64,000 nucleotides of DNA from Acorus gramineus (Eukaryota > Streptophyta > Magnoliopsida > Acorales > Acoraceae). The position numbers and the translations under genes are program-made. The stretch covers positions 9,760,797 to 9,824,796 of the forward strand of contig CM060857.1 of NCBI GenBank assembly GCA_030737835.1. The letters run 5' to 3'. The notes under the pieces were generated by a model. That model was not told the DNA's origin, made no database searches, and saw nothing but the letters and a program-made list of their open reading frames with translations. Below, piece after piece: positions 10,587 to 21,001 of the stretch. Position 1 is the first letter of the stretch; every line of letters begins with the position of its first letter.

Positions 10587-12490
10587 TCACCTCTTCAGCT
10601 CTTCTTTCATCTCATTCAAGAAATTCGTCAGCACTCTGCATGCAAAAATATATTGCAAGAAAAAAAAAATAAACATGAAACATTAAAAAAAAAAACTTAA
10701 AAAGCCATACCTGTCACAAGGAAGTGGTGTACAAAAGAATATGGATGGAAGAAAGACCCATACAGAACAGTGAATAGTAAAGAACAATTGATATTACCAA
10801 TTTGAACAAGGCATTAGTACAGGTAGCAGGCTCTATGAAATGAAGTTCATGTAAGTCGACTAATAGGAAAAAAGACAAGATTGTCCTTTCTTAAGAACTT
10901 ATAACTGTAGCTTTTCACTGAAAACATAGAACCCAAATGGGGGTGTCCAAATTATGATAAATTTATGAGTGCTCCAATGTCCATACCAATAAAACAGATC
11001 CAAACTCTTGGTTCAAGATTAGCCTAGGTCAGTCACCTTTTTTTTTAATTGGTAATGGGTATTGTATTCTATTTTAAATTAAACAAATATACAAAAAGGG
11101 ACCCGAAGAAAGGGGGCTGGGAGGCAGGTATAGCATAGGTCACTTGCTCAGTTTATTGCATCGCACTAATGTAATATATCCCATAGAAACCCAATACAAA
11201 CTTAACTCTGCAGGAACACAGTCACCTTTTCTTTCATTCTCTAAGAAATTGGGATTAGGATCCTAAAGTTGTCTTCTAGAACAACGAAATAGACTAATTA
11301 ATTGCAATGATTAAATGTGTGCATCATGAATAAACCTGTTAAATGCAGTAATCTTCATTTGGGTAGCAGCACTTTCTATTGGCTTCTGCGATCTGCAACA
11401 ACTGATCGATTTGAGGCTCACTGAGATTAGGATATCTGTCACCTACGAACTGATTGAGGAGCTCACAATACTCCCAGCTACTCATCTCCACCTATTGAAA
11501 CTACTATACTGGGCTCTCATCTTTTAACCTACAAACACCAAAACAAAACACATTTCATAGACTGAGATATGAAAGTATCATAGATTTACATAATTTAGAA
11601 GACAAACTGATTTAGACGCACAAATTCAATTGATTGATGTATATGTTCTGCACGATAGAATTATTTGATGAGCTCTTCTTTTTTCACTCTTGACGTTGTA
11701 GTTCATGGTTCCAATTGAAATCAATGAAATGGTATAATTACATAAAACTACACAACTGAACCTTGAATTGATCATGATTCATCACTGTATTATAGGTTAA
11801 TGTGATGTAAGTTTGGTTTTGTAATTCACTGTGACAACAATCTCACCATGGGGTCCCAAAAACATTTATATCCATCTGGTGCCATATATATATCATACTA
11901 TATATTTATCTCTTGTTATTTTTGAACTTTTCTTTTTGTGTGTGGAAAGAACTACATGTTCATTGAGAACAAAATAAAGACTGCCATGACAAGAAGAAAA
12001 ACAAAAGAACACACATATTTAAAGATGAAAGTAAAAATAAACAACCTAAATGTGTGACCAAATGAATTGGTTCCAGGCATCAAAGAGCCATCATCAAACA
12101 CCAGCTTCTTCTGATGAACACAACTAATCTTCTTTTCATCCACTTGTAGCCTTGTTTAAAACAAAGGGACTGATACTTTTAGTCACCCTTTTCAGTCTTC
12201 ACGTTTTTATTGGCTCCAAAGGGTAGTCCACTCATGAACACCATCTCAAGGGGCAGCGAGGACAGAGAACTGAAAAAATAAAAACTTCATCAAATGTTTC
12301 TAACAAACCAAAAATTAAGTGCATTATTTGGCAACCAAATCACCAAAAGAAGCAAAATTGCATTACCTTGGCAACCAAATAACTAAGGAAGACATGAAAA
12401 CAACATCATTTACCAGCAGACAAACCGAACTCATCTGTTTGGCATCTGGCATGCCTGTTATTCCATGGTGTTTATCAGTGCCAAACCCTC
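10587..12490 (-). other. Orphan exon-like blocks of an unidentified minus-strand gene
   Basis: Several short minus-strand stretches look coding and are bounded by splice-like sites. They are 12414-12490 (77 bp, includes GFGTDKHHGITGMPDAKQ), 12179-12269 (includes MSGLPFGANKNVKTEKGD, then TAA), 12046-12150 (includes KKLVFDDGSLMPGTNSFGH), 11339-11485 (described separately) and 10587-10635 (ends NEMKEELKR, then TGA). Reading phases do not all join and two blocks end in stops, so this is either a decayed gene or spliced UTR sequence. I recognise no family. Bases 10640-11330 between the blocks are AT-rich, with a T-run-headed retroposon-like scrap at about 11037-11160. Confidence 0.3.
11339..11485 (-). 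CDS. Small ORF or exon, 48 codons, unknown
   Basis: An ATG at 11485 opens a 48-codon frame ending in TAA at 11339-11341. The peptide starts MSSWEYCELLNQFVGD and ends with a Cys-rich tail, NRKCCYPNEDYC. The mix of conserved-looking residues (WEY, YPNLSEPQ, four Cys) is unlike the translated intergenic noise around it. A stop lies two codons before GTG-GAG-ATG, and a splice acceptor (CAATAG) sits just upstream, so it may be the last exon of a spliced gene. No family recognised. Confidence 0.35.
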   Translation of the reverse strand: MSSWEYCELLNQFVGDRYPNLSEPQIDQLLQIAEANRKCCYPNEDYCI

Positions 12491-12699
12491 CTGGTATTAA
12501 ATCAGACAAATTAAAGATTGTGAATGGAGGAATTTAGAGAAGAATTAATAATGTAAAATACAGCAAAATGTGACTAAAACTCATAAGGAAAACTAAAATG
12601 ATATAGCATTCATCACACATAAGTTATTAGTGTATTCAGACATACAACTAAAGGACTAGTATTTAAACATATTGTAACAACAGCGCAGAATTCTCAGAC

Positions 12700-13740
12700 C
12701 AGGAATCCGAGAAAAAAATTCAATTTTGCACAAAGGAAATTAGACACCACGAGTTCCATTAAGCATAACCAATTATTTTACCAACTGATTAATTTAAAAT
12801 AATATTCAACTTTAACAATAAATGTATCTCCCTTCTCTCCTTGGGCCTCTTTTGGTATATTTGCATTGTAATATCTTGTTTTTGCTATTTTCCTTTGGAG
12901 ATTCCTTATTGCCTTCTTGTTCGAGGGGTAATATCATAACTCAGGATGAATCTCCACATACAGGTGGCAAAGCTCCCAAAGTTACATGGACTGCTTATAT
13001 TGTTTTATCAACTGGATAAAGAAAGGAGTACAAGAACCAAAGGAAGAAAAACAAACCCAAGAAAAAGAGGATTAATAGAAAGTGGCAAGACTAGAAAGGA
13101 CCAATCAACAGGCATGCAAACCTGATTTATTCTATCCATCAGGCATAAGTAACATTTTTAACATAAACTTCTGAAAACTTTTTTTATGAAAACATATTAA
13201 TGATACAGGAGGATAAAAATGGGCATCAACAATCCTAAACAATTGGAGCTCACCTGGTGGCAAATCTCACAAGCTATGTCTCCCTTCTCATGGCATCATC
13301 TTTGCACACACTTCCTATTAGAAATGCATTGATAAGGTCAGTCCTAAAGATAATAGACAACTAGGCGATAAAAGAATCCGTGTAATGAGAAACAGTTAAA
13401 TAACTGAAAAAGCATGAATACGCGTCATTAGAATAGCATTCTCATTTGGATACATAATAACAAACATAGCACATTGACATTCAAGAAAAGCGACATATAA
13501 AAATTATTTGGAAAAAATAAATTCCTTTCTTCGTTTCTTAATAAGAAAATAATCAGAAAACATTTTTTTAGCAAAATGTGTGGGGAGAGCTTCACAGTCT
13601 CATTAAAAAAATCACATACTTCCATAAAAAAAATGCACATAAGAGTGCCTAGGTTTTCATAATAGATAACAATGCATTCTTTGAGAGACTTAGGTGAAAC
13701 TGAGTAGTAAGTAAACAAAACATTTTTCTATTGTCAGGGT
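12700..13740 (-). pseudogene. Decayed paralogue of the RING-CH gene (intron 2, exon 2 and flank)
   Basis: About 1 kb aligns with 44160-45390 of the intact RING-CH gene, in the same orientation. The exon 2 copy spans 13254-13318, and its flanking GT donor is kept. In the copy the segment with the zinc-binding His (FAH) is lost, and the conserved Trp codon of the RING-CH core is TGA (13296-13298), so it cannot make a working domain. No copies of exons 1 or 3-7 are evident. The copy lacks the hAT-like MITE present at 44244-44589, so it shows the empty site; it has its own short insertion at about 12825-12945. Confidence 0.85.
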
Positions 13741-13759
13741 TAAAGGGTTCCTTATTGCT

Positions 13760-13957
13760 TCAATCATAAAGTGAGATTTCAATGAAATCACTTATAGTAT
13801 GTTGTTCTGTCTTTATGATGCTTTTATTAGCAGGACATCTCATTATTCCCCATGACTTAATGTTTTCATCTCCTAGATATAAGGTGTATTTTCCACGTCC
13901 AGATAGAAAGCACTTTGGTCCCTGCTGATCAATGGGGAAAGGCACTGGCCTTTTCAT
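13760..13957 (-). CDS. 65-codon ORF downstream of the PPR gene, unknown
   Basis: The minus-strand frame begins with an ATG and ends in TGA. It encodes a compact peptide with GKYTLYLGDENIKSWG and RCPANKSIIK stretches that look coding rather than random. It lies 240 bp past the PPR stop codon on the same strand, so it may sit in that transcript's 3' UTR or be a relic of another exon. I recognise no family. Bases 13960-14195 between the two hold only AT-rich sequence. Confidence 0.25.
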   Translation of the reverse strand: MKRPVPFPIDQQGPKCFLSGRGKYTLYLGDENIKSWGIMRCPANKSIIKTEQHTISDFIEISLYD

Positions 13958-14195
13958 AAATGTTAAGCTTCAGTGCTTAAAACATTCCTTTTTATTAGAA
14001 CGAATACTAGGAGGACAAAGATTCATTGAAGCTCCTCAGCTATCTTTGTGCTTGAAATTGACACCAGTAACTTCTCTGAATACTATAGTCCACTGAAATT
14101 CCAAACAATCAGGGGAAAAAAAAACTAAAGCCCGCTAATTTCATTTTTCACATTCCATACATAAGCTTTGAAATTATTTGAAGAACTTACCCTCA

Positions 14196-16493
14196 TCAGT
14201 ACTGCAAATGATGCCTCCTTTTCCAAAATTTCTTATCTCTAATGCCCTCATACAGAAGTTCATATGCATAGTTGGTTATATGACCCTTTTTCAGCAATTC
14301 CTCCACAAGAATCTTTGGTGCTGCTATTCTCCTCTTATCAGCATTGAAGATCGTATTCACGACCTCTGGTACAACGCCCTTGCTTACCATTATTCTAACA
14401 ATGCCAACAGCGTCATATGTGTTGTCATCCACGCAAAGACGATTAAGCAACTTTCCAAATGTAGCCATTGATGGAATGAATTCCTCTTCAATGCTCCGAG
14501 CAAGGAATTTGTATGCTTCATCAACTTCTCCAATTAAGCAGAATCCCTCAATCAGAACACGGTAAGTAAAAGCATCCGGTGAAATACCTTCCTCAGTCAT
14601 TTTCGTGAACATCTTCTTTGCAATACTGACATATAATTTCTCAGAAAGCGCACTAATTATTATATTATATGTGGCAGTTGTAGGTCTCAAGTTCTCCTTT
14701 TCCATTCTTCTGAAAAGCCGATAGGCTCTCTTGAAATCTCCATTCTTGCAGAACCCATGAATCAATGTGCTGAAACTCACTACATCTGGAGTTAACCTTT
14801 CAGATTTCATCTTCACAAGCAACTCCGAAGCTTCCCTTATTTTTCGCACCTTGCAAAGACTTTCTATGAGTATGTTATATGTCACAACATTAGGAACGCA
14901 CCCTTTAGCCACCATTTGTTCAAAAGTTTCCACTACTTCATCAATTTTGCCAGCCTTGCAGAAACCATTCAACACAGAGTTATAAGTGATAGCATCAGGA
15001 GTAACACCATGTGTCCACATCCTACCGATGATCTTCAGTGCAATATCCAACTTCAAACGTTTACAACAACCATCTATCAGTGTGTTAAAGGTAAATGCAT
15101 CAGGAAGCAGGCCATTCATTATTGCATCATTCATAAGATAGTTGGCTTCCAACAGTTTTCCCATCTTGCACAACCCATTCATAATTATGTTCAGGGTCCA
15201 AATATTTGGGGTACAACCATTTTCAAGCATCTCGTTCAACAGATCCATTGCATCCATGATGAGGCCTTGCCGAGTAAAACCCTTGACAAGCGAGTTGTAA
15301 ACAATGACATTGGGCTTCATGCCTTTGCCCAAAGCCTCATTCAAAAGGTTTATTGCCCTTTTCATGTCACCCTCCTGACATAATCCATTGATCAGAGAAT
15401 TATAAGTTACATGGCCAGGCACAAAACCTTTGAAAGTGGCATCTTTCAGAAGATCACATGCTTTTTCTATGAGACCCATCTTGCAGTATCCATCAATAAG
15501 AGTATTATAGGTGAAGTCATCGGGAACAAGGCCTTCATTCACCATTTTATGGAGATACTTCTCAGCCTCTACAATTTCAGAATTCTTGCACATGCCACAA
15601 ATGAGTGTATTGTATGTGATAACGTCTGGAGTCAACCCTTGAATACCCATATGATCCAGCAACCATACAGCATCCATTACCTTGGTTTCTTTGCAAAGGC
15701 CTTGAATTAAATTATTGAATGTGAACAGATTTGGTGACACTCCCCTCTTCAGAAACTTGGCAAGGAGCTTCAAGCTCTCTTTGGTGTCTCCTTTCTTGCA
15801 AAGAGGGTGTATAAGCTTATTAAATGTAACTATATCAGGACATAAGCCTTCACCAAGCATCTCTTCGAGAAGACCAGATGCCTCCACTCGTTCATTCTTC
15901 TCATAAAGGCCACAGATCACTGTACAATACACCACCGCATTCAGATCACACCCCCTCTCTGGCATGTTCCTAAGAAGCCTGAGAGCCACATGTGGCCTTC
16001 CCGTCCTACAAAAGGACTTTATTCTGATTGTAAACGTGTACACATCAGGTACGATTTTCTTGTCTAACATCCTCAGGTAGACTTTGTGGGCATGGTCGAA
16101 ATCTCCATATTCAACCAATATGTTCATGATGGTGTTATAAGACATCACAGAGGGCTCGCAATCGAAGAGATCCAACCTCTCAAACACATCAACAGCTTGC
16201 TGGACATTTCTCCTTCTTCCATAGTTCCTCATCACATCAACATAAACTCCTTCTAGCAACCCATTGTCAACATTCATCCTCATCTCTGACAGAACATTCT
16301 CCATTGCCTCAAACTTCCCATGGAAACCGAGCTTCTCAATCATACATTTATACGTGAGAAGTGTATGCCTGAACCCGTCTTCCTTCTTGACCGAATTGAA
16401 CATTTCAAGAGCTCTAAGTGGATCTTTCTGATATTTTATGACACTTGCCACATGCTTTGGAAGCACTGTGCGGCTCATCCCAACCAAACTCAT
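14196..16493 (-). CDS. P-class pentatricopeptide repeat protein, At1g74580-like
   Basis: Single coding exon of 765 codons, intact. After a short N-terminus (LPKHVASVIKYQKDPLRALEMF) come about 19 tandem 35-residue PPR motifs from about residue 43 to 705, of the type PDVITYNTLI..GLCK, then a conserved tail with APKILVEELLKKGHI and YELLYEGIRDK. Motif order and this tail match my recollection of Arabidopsis At1g74580 closely, including length. No E, DYW or SMR domain is present, so it is a plain P-class RNA-binding protein, probably acting on organelle RNA; its target is unknown. I see no strong presequence. The start chosen is the first ATG of the frame. A 5' UTR intron is likely (16541-17031). 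Confidence 0.93.
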   Translation of the reverse strand: MSLVGMSRTVLPKHVASVIKYQKDPLRALEMFNSVKKEDGFRHTLLTYKCMIEKLGFHGKFEAMENVLSEMRMNVDNGLLEGVYVDVMRNYGRRRNVQQAVDVFERLDLFDCEPSVMSYNTIMNILVEYGDFDHAHKVYLRMLDKKIVPDVYTFTIRIKSFCRTGRPHVALRLLRNMPERGCDLNAVVYCTVICGLYEKNERVEASGLLEEMLGEGLCPDIVTFNKLIHPLCKKGDTKESLKLLAKFLKRGVSPNLFTFNNLIQGLCKETKVMDAVWLLDHMGIQGLTPDVITYNTLICGMCKNSEIVEAEKYLHKMVNEGLVPDDFTYNTLIDGYCKMGLIEKACDLLKDATFKGFVPGHVTYNSLINGLCQEGDMKRAINLLNEALGKGMKPNVIVYNSLVKGFTRQGLIMDAMDLLNEMLENGCTPNIWTLNIIMNGLCKMGKLLEANYLMNDAIMNGLLPDAFTFNTLIDGCCKRLKLDIALKIIGRMWTHGVTPDAITYNSVLNGFCKAGKIDEVVETFEQMVAKGCVPNVVTYNILIESLCKVRKIREASELLVKMKSERLTPDVVSFSTLIHGFCKNGDFKRAYRLFRRMEKENLRPTTATYNIIISALSEKLYVSIAKKMFTKMTEEGISPDAFTYRVLIEGFCLIGEVDEAYKFLARSIEEEFIPSMATFGKLLNRLCVDDNTYDAVGIVRIMVSKGVVPEVVNTIFNADKRRIAAPKILVEELLKKGHITNYAYELLYEGIRDKKFWKRRHHLQY

Positions 16494-17190
16494 AGATAAT
16501 CAACAGACGTGACCAATCATTCCCTCGAAGGTGCACAAAACTGCAAAGACATGAGGGCAATCCAACAAAAAAGTTAATAAAATTTCCTTCTCGAACTTAC
16601 ATTAAACAAATCAATCTCTTCCAACTTGAAAAAGAAATGCACAAGCATTACAAGTGGGTCATCTGAACTAATGATTAATCAAATAAAATCCTAAGAAGCA
16701 AAAACTCATACAACTGAAGGTCATGTTAAGATGGATGAGCAAACAACGCCTACTTCACTCCCATTGCACATACAAGCTACATGAATGACATGTATAGCAT
16801 GAAAAAGCTAATATTACCATAACACTTTCCCTAGAACAGAGCTTCATCAACCTTTATGAGTGGAATAAAATGGGAAAGTATAGTTATATAGAATGTGCCA
16901 TAGAATAGAAAAAGTTTCAGTAAGAGATAGGGCACTAGCAGAAATCAAGCAGAACCTATTTCAAATTTGCAAAAGAAGATGATGATCAAAATGAAGAAAT
17001 GATTATACAGACACTGTTGGATTAATGTTACCTGATTGCGGATCGGGGCTTTGAGTCTCACAGACGACAGACGACCGACCAAATGGGTGGGGTGGGCTAG
17101 GTGGGAAGGGGTGGGGACAGCGAGGACAAAGGGAAGAGAGGCAGCGAAGAGGAGCGAGATGGGCTCACCAAGCCAGCATGGATAATTAGG
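16494..17190 (-). other. 5' leader of the PPR gene with a probable UTR intron
   Basis: On the minus strand a GC-rich leader ends CAATCAG before a GTAACA donor at 17031. A good acceptor (TCTTTGCAG) occurs at 16541, 48 bp before the start codon. This defines a likely 491-bp intron (16541-17031) inside the 5' UTR. The leader exon is 17032 to about 17190 and has a G/C-rich, pyrimidine-patterned composition unlike the AT-rich flank. No upstream coding frame is seen. Confidence 0.5.
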
Positions 17191-17434
17191 TTATTACGAT
17201 GTATTTTATTATTTAGTAAGGAAGTGATTTTTTTTTTTCTTATGTGAATGTGTTCTGAATTATTGTTATATTCAAATTGATTAAATTATTTTAAATAACT
17301 TAATTCTATATACTATTTTATATCAATTAGTTCTGACATACGGATTCTTCAGTCATCCAAATAGCTTTAAACTTATTCTACAATGTCATTGGTTTATTCC
17401 CCCTTTATTCTCCAACCTAACCAAACAAGTCATA

Positions 17435-17560
17435 AGGGTAAAATGCATATGCATTCTAGACCCCTAAAGCTTTCCAAACTTGTAGAAACATCTCCAATAA
17501 TTCAAAAACATATAATTATACCCCATGTTGTTAATTTTTCCGTTAAGATGAAACAGAAAT
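17435..17560. repeat. Left outer inverted flank of the nested insertion pile
   Basis: This stretch (AAAATGCA...AGACCC.TAAAG...) reappears in inverted orientation at 31335-31432. The two could be the arms of an outer foldback-type element into which the later elements inserted, or two independent inverted copies of one repeat. Bases 17200-17435 are AT-rich with nothing recognised. Confidence 0.5.
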
Positions 17561-17842
17561 AACTTAAAATTAATGTTATATCCCTAGAGTTTCAAGATGA
17601 AGAGGAATAGAGCACTATCTAAATGAAGAATTATAAAGGTAAAATGATTAATTTCATATTATTTCTGTTTTACCTTGGACCACGTTTGGTTCGTGTCATT
17701 TTTTTAGGTGGAATTACTTTACTAGGAATCAATTTACCAGAAATTATTTTACCAAGAATCCTGATTCCATCAGATTGTTTGGTTCGCTAATGGATTTCTC
17801 CAAAGAATTATTTTCAAGTGTTTGGTTCATACATGATGCAAC

Positions 17843-18646
17843 TGATCGAATTAGTCAATGTCAAATAAGCACAAGGGCTGGGTTAAGAGCAGCCCCTTGT
17901 TAAAAATGTGAGCCAAAGGAAGGAGAGCCCATAGGCCCGAAACTTCACCAACGGATCGGATAATCTCGCCTTCCTTCGAAGGTCGGGCAGATGATCAAGC
18001 CCAACCTTAAAAGGGCAACCATATGCTGATTAGTCTCAGGACGGGAGTCAAACATTGCCCGGCCTTAAGGTTAAGCCGACCAAAGGGCAGTGCCCGAGTA
18101 AAAGGCAGGTCGGCCATAGGGCCCTCCTCTACAAAAGAACGGTTAGTGAAGGGAATATTCCCTGACAGTGGAAAAGGACAGGTTGTCAGAAGAACGGTTA
18201 TGGTATGATAATCTCTAGGAACCACATGTCCAAGGATCCTGAGGCCACGTGGAGATTCCATATCATGATATGATCACCCCGCAAGGCCAAGCTCGACACG
18301 CCCTTATGGAGTATAAAAGGGGAGACTTCCCCTCCTTTCGAAGGTATGCAAACACTGACTCTCTCTCCTACTAAAACTCAAGGATTCTAAATTCCTCTTC
18401 TTCCCTAGAGGGAGAGATTACTGACTTGAGCGTCGGAAGGGTGTTAGCCGGCACCACACTGGTGTGAGTTTCAGGTACCCAAAGCCGAAGGGGAAGGAAA
18501 GAGGAGCCAGACGATCAAGGAGGGTGCAGGCGGTGGTGAACTGACGCGAAGGGAAGGACCAGCCCACGCCATCTCAGGTCTACATCCGAAGCCCGGATCA
18601 GCGAAGATCCGGCCCAAGAGGGGAGAGCCGGATTTCATCCCCCACA
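17843..18646 (+). repeat. 5' LTR of the gypsy element
   Basis: Starts TGATCGAATTAG and ends CCCCCACA, immediately before the PBS. A TATA box (TATAAAAG at 18312-18319) lies about 335 bp before the LTR end and defines a likely start for the genomic RNA. It aligns end to end with 28885-29691; length differs by a GTT insertion in the 3' copy. Confidence 0.92.
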
Positions 18647-18647
18647 A

Positions 18648-18666
18648 ATTGGCGCCGTCTGTGGGA
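18648..18666 (+). promoter_or_regulatory. Primer-binding site of the gypsy element
   Basis: TTGGCGCCGTCTGTGGGA starts two bases after the 5' LTR. The TGGCGCC core is the usual PBS of plant Ty3/gypsy elements and would pair with the 3' end of a tRNA to prime minus-strand synthesis. I did not assign the tRNA. Confidence 0.8.
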
Positions 18667-18703
18667 CCGAGCGAAAAGCCGTTCTAAACTTCGACCTAAG
18701 AAG

Positions 18704-20127
18704 ATGGTGTTGACAAGGACTCAATCGATAGTTCATGAGCAAGGTGGAGAAGGAGAGCGCGTGACGCCCAACGACCCACCCCCGCCGAAGGGCAAGGAGA
18801 CAATCGACGGATCCACTTCACGAAACCCGACCCCGGAGGCGGGCCGCGACTTCGTTAAGGAGCTCGAAGTGATCAATCAATGGTATCATCATCTGGAGAG
18901 CCTGATGGAAGAATTCTTGAAGCAGAAGGAGGTCACGCCACCACCACCTCCCCCTGAAGCACGAAACCAGCAAAACCCGATGAGGGCGGGAGTCGAATCA
19001 CGAGATCGCGACCGCCAAAGCCGGCAAGCCAACGGGAGGAGCCATGAACCGGTGTACTCCTCCAACGGAGGTCACAAGCAACAGGACGACGAACCAGAAC
19101 CCCCAGACTTTCCCGCCGCGGAGCATCGGGCCAGGCACGAAAAAAAGGAGTGTCGTAACTATTCCCCGCGTCGGGAACAACAGAACAAGCATGCCACTTC
19201 TCATCATTAGGCACGACGAGGACGGCTCCCAGTAAATACTTGGCATTGAACGACGATTACGAGGAGGACTGTCCTGAACGGACAAAGCGAACCTACAGGA
19301 GTGAAATGACGAACACCCGCGATCGAGAGTTCATTTCCAGAGCGCTGAGGGGATTCGAGTCCCCTTTCGTGCAGCATGTCTAGCACAGCACCCCACCCAA
19401 GAAGTTTGTCCAACCCAAGTTTCGACTATACAATGGGACCACTGACCCATTCGATCATGTGTTGGGTTTCCGGCATGCAATGGCCTTGTACGAACAATAT
19501 GACGAGCTCATGTGTAGGATGTTTCCTTCAAGCCTGGAAGGAGCAGCACTCAGCTGGTTCCATCAGCTTCCCAGAGGATCAATCCGGTGTTTTGAAGAAC
19601 TCGGCACCCTGTTCGCCGAGCACTTCATATGCAGCAGAAAACAGAGGAAGGATCTCGGCGACCTCATGCAGGTTCACATGCAACCTGGAGAATCTATTCG
19701 GTGCTATGTGGACCGCTTCCCCCTCCTCATGTTTGAGGTCGACCGATGCGATCCGAACGCGGCCATCATGGCATTAAGGAACGGGTTACCCCCAAAGCAG
19801 GAACTGTGAAACTCTCTGGTGAGGAAGGTCCCAAAATCGCTAAGCGAGTTGATGTGCCACGCAGAGAAATACGTGAAGGTCAAAGACAAGGCCGTCCCTT
19901 CCCGACCACAGGCAGTCGCGGCAGTCTCCAAGAACCCCCCGACAAAGGAAGACAAGGGACAGAGACCGCGAGCTGACATCAAAGGCAACCCGACGACCAA
20001 CGAAGTCAGAGAGCGCCCATACACCAAGTTCACCCTGCCTCTCGTTCAAATCCTAGAAAGGATAAAAAAACATCCCATTCTTCCAATGGGCACCCCCGAT
20101 GAAGAGCGATCCTGCCACTCGGGATAA
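18704..20127 (+). pseudogene. gypsy gag (broken)
   Basis: The frame starts MVLTRTQS at 18704 and runs 168 codons to a TAG at 19208; its middle is rich in Pro, Arg and Glu. The core retrotransposon gag domain lies at 19459-19809, with MFPSSLEGAALSWFHQLP and RKDLGDLMQVHMQPGESI, and ends at an in-frame TGA. A further piece at 19819-20127 has LSELMCHAEKYVKV, typical of the end of Tat gag. Gag would form the virus-like particle; here at least two stops and frame changes prevent it. Confidence 0.85.
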
Positions 20128-20139
20128 GGGTCTCAAGTG

Positions 20140-20983
20140 TGACTACCACATAGACTATGGGCATTAGACGGAAAGCTGTCGAACACTCAAAGGATTCATG
20201 GAGACGTTGGTCCGAAAAGGGAAGCTCAGGGAATTTATAGACGCTGAAGAGGAAAGGAAGCCCGAAAAGCACGTGGTCGCCGTTGCCCCTTCACACGCGG
20301 CCGGGGTTATAGACATGATCTATGGAGGACTGCCAATCTTGAGAGACCCTAAGTCGGTCCAACGGGCTGTGAAAAGGAGTGCGGACCATATGGAGGTTTT
20401 GCAGATCAACCAAGAAGCCCGACTCATCCCCAAAAGGCCAAAGGTGGAAGATCCCGAGCTCATATCCTTCTCCGGTGACGATTTATTCGACGTATGCACA
20501 CCTCACAGTGACGCTCTGGTCATCACCATGTGAATTGCGAACTACGATGTTAAACAGATACTGGTCGACATGGGAAGCTCGGCTGACATCCTATTCATGC
20601 AGCCTTATCTCAAGATGGGCTTGAAGCCCTCTAACCTTGAGCCAATGCGGGACCCGCTGATCGCGTTCAATGGGAGCTAGGAAGTTCCGGCAGGACGGAT
20701 AACTTTGTCTGTGCGGGCATGTGAAGAGACTGTCCTGACCGAATTCACTGTCATGGACCTCCCTTCCCCCTACAATGCCATTATGGGCCGCACCTGGCTG
20801 GGGGCAATGAAGGCCATACCGTCAACATACCATCAGAAGTTGTGCTTCCCGACTCCACGTGGAATCATGGAGATACGAGGCGATCAGTCCGTAGCAAGGA
20901 GGTGCTATGCCATCACTACCTCTGGTAAGGGTAAGGTCGAAGAGTCGCTCGGAAGTGTAGACGACATACATCCCAAAAGATAG
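20140..20983 (+). pseudogene. gypsy aspartic protease (broken, altered active site)
   Basis: The region encodes an aspartic protease layout: VKQILVDMGSSADILF, then FNGS, then YNAIMGRTWLGAMKAIPSTYHQKLCFPT. The catalytic triplet, usually DTG or DSG, reads DMG. A TGA at 20531-20533 and a TAG at about 20679 interrupt the frame. The protease would cut the Gag-Pol precursor. Confidence 0.8.
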
Positions 20984-21001
20984 CAATTACTGAAGGACCG
21001 G

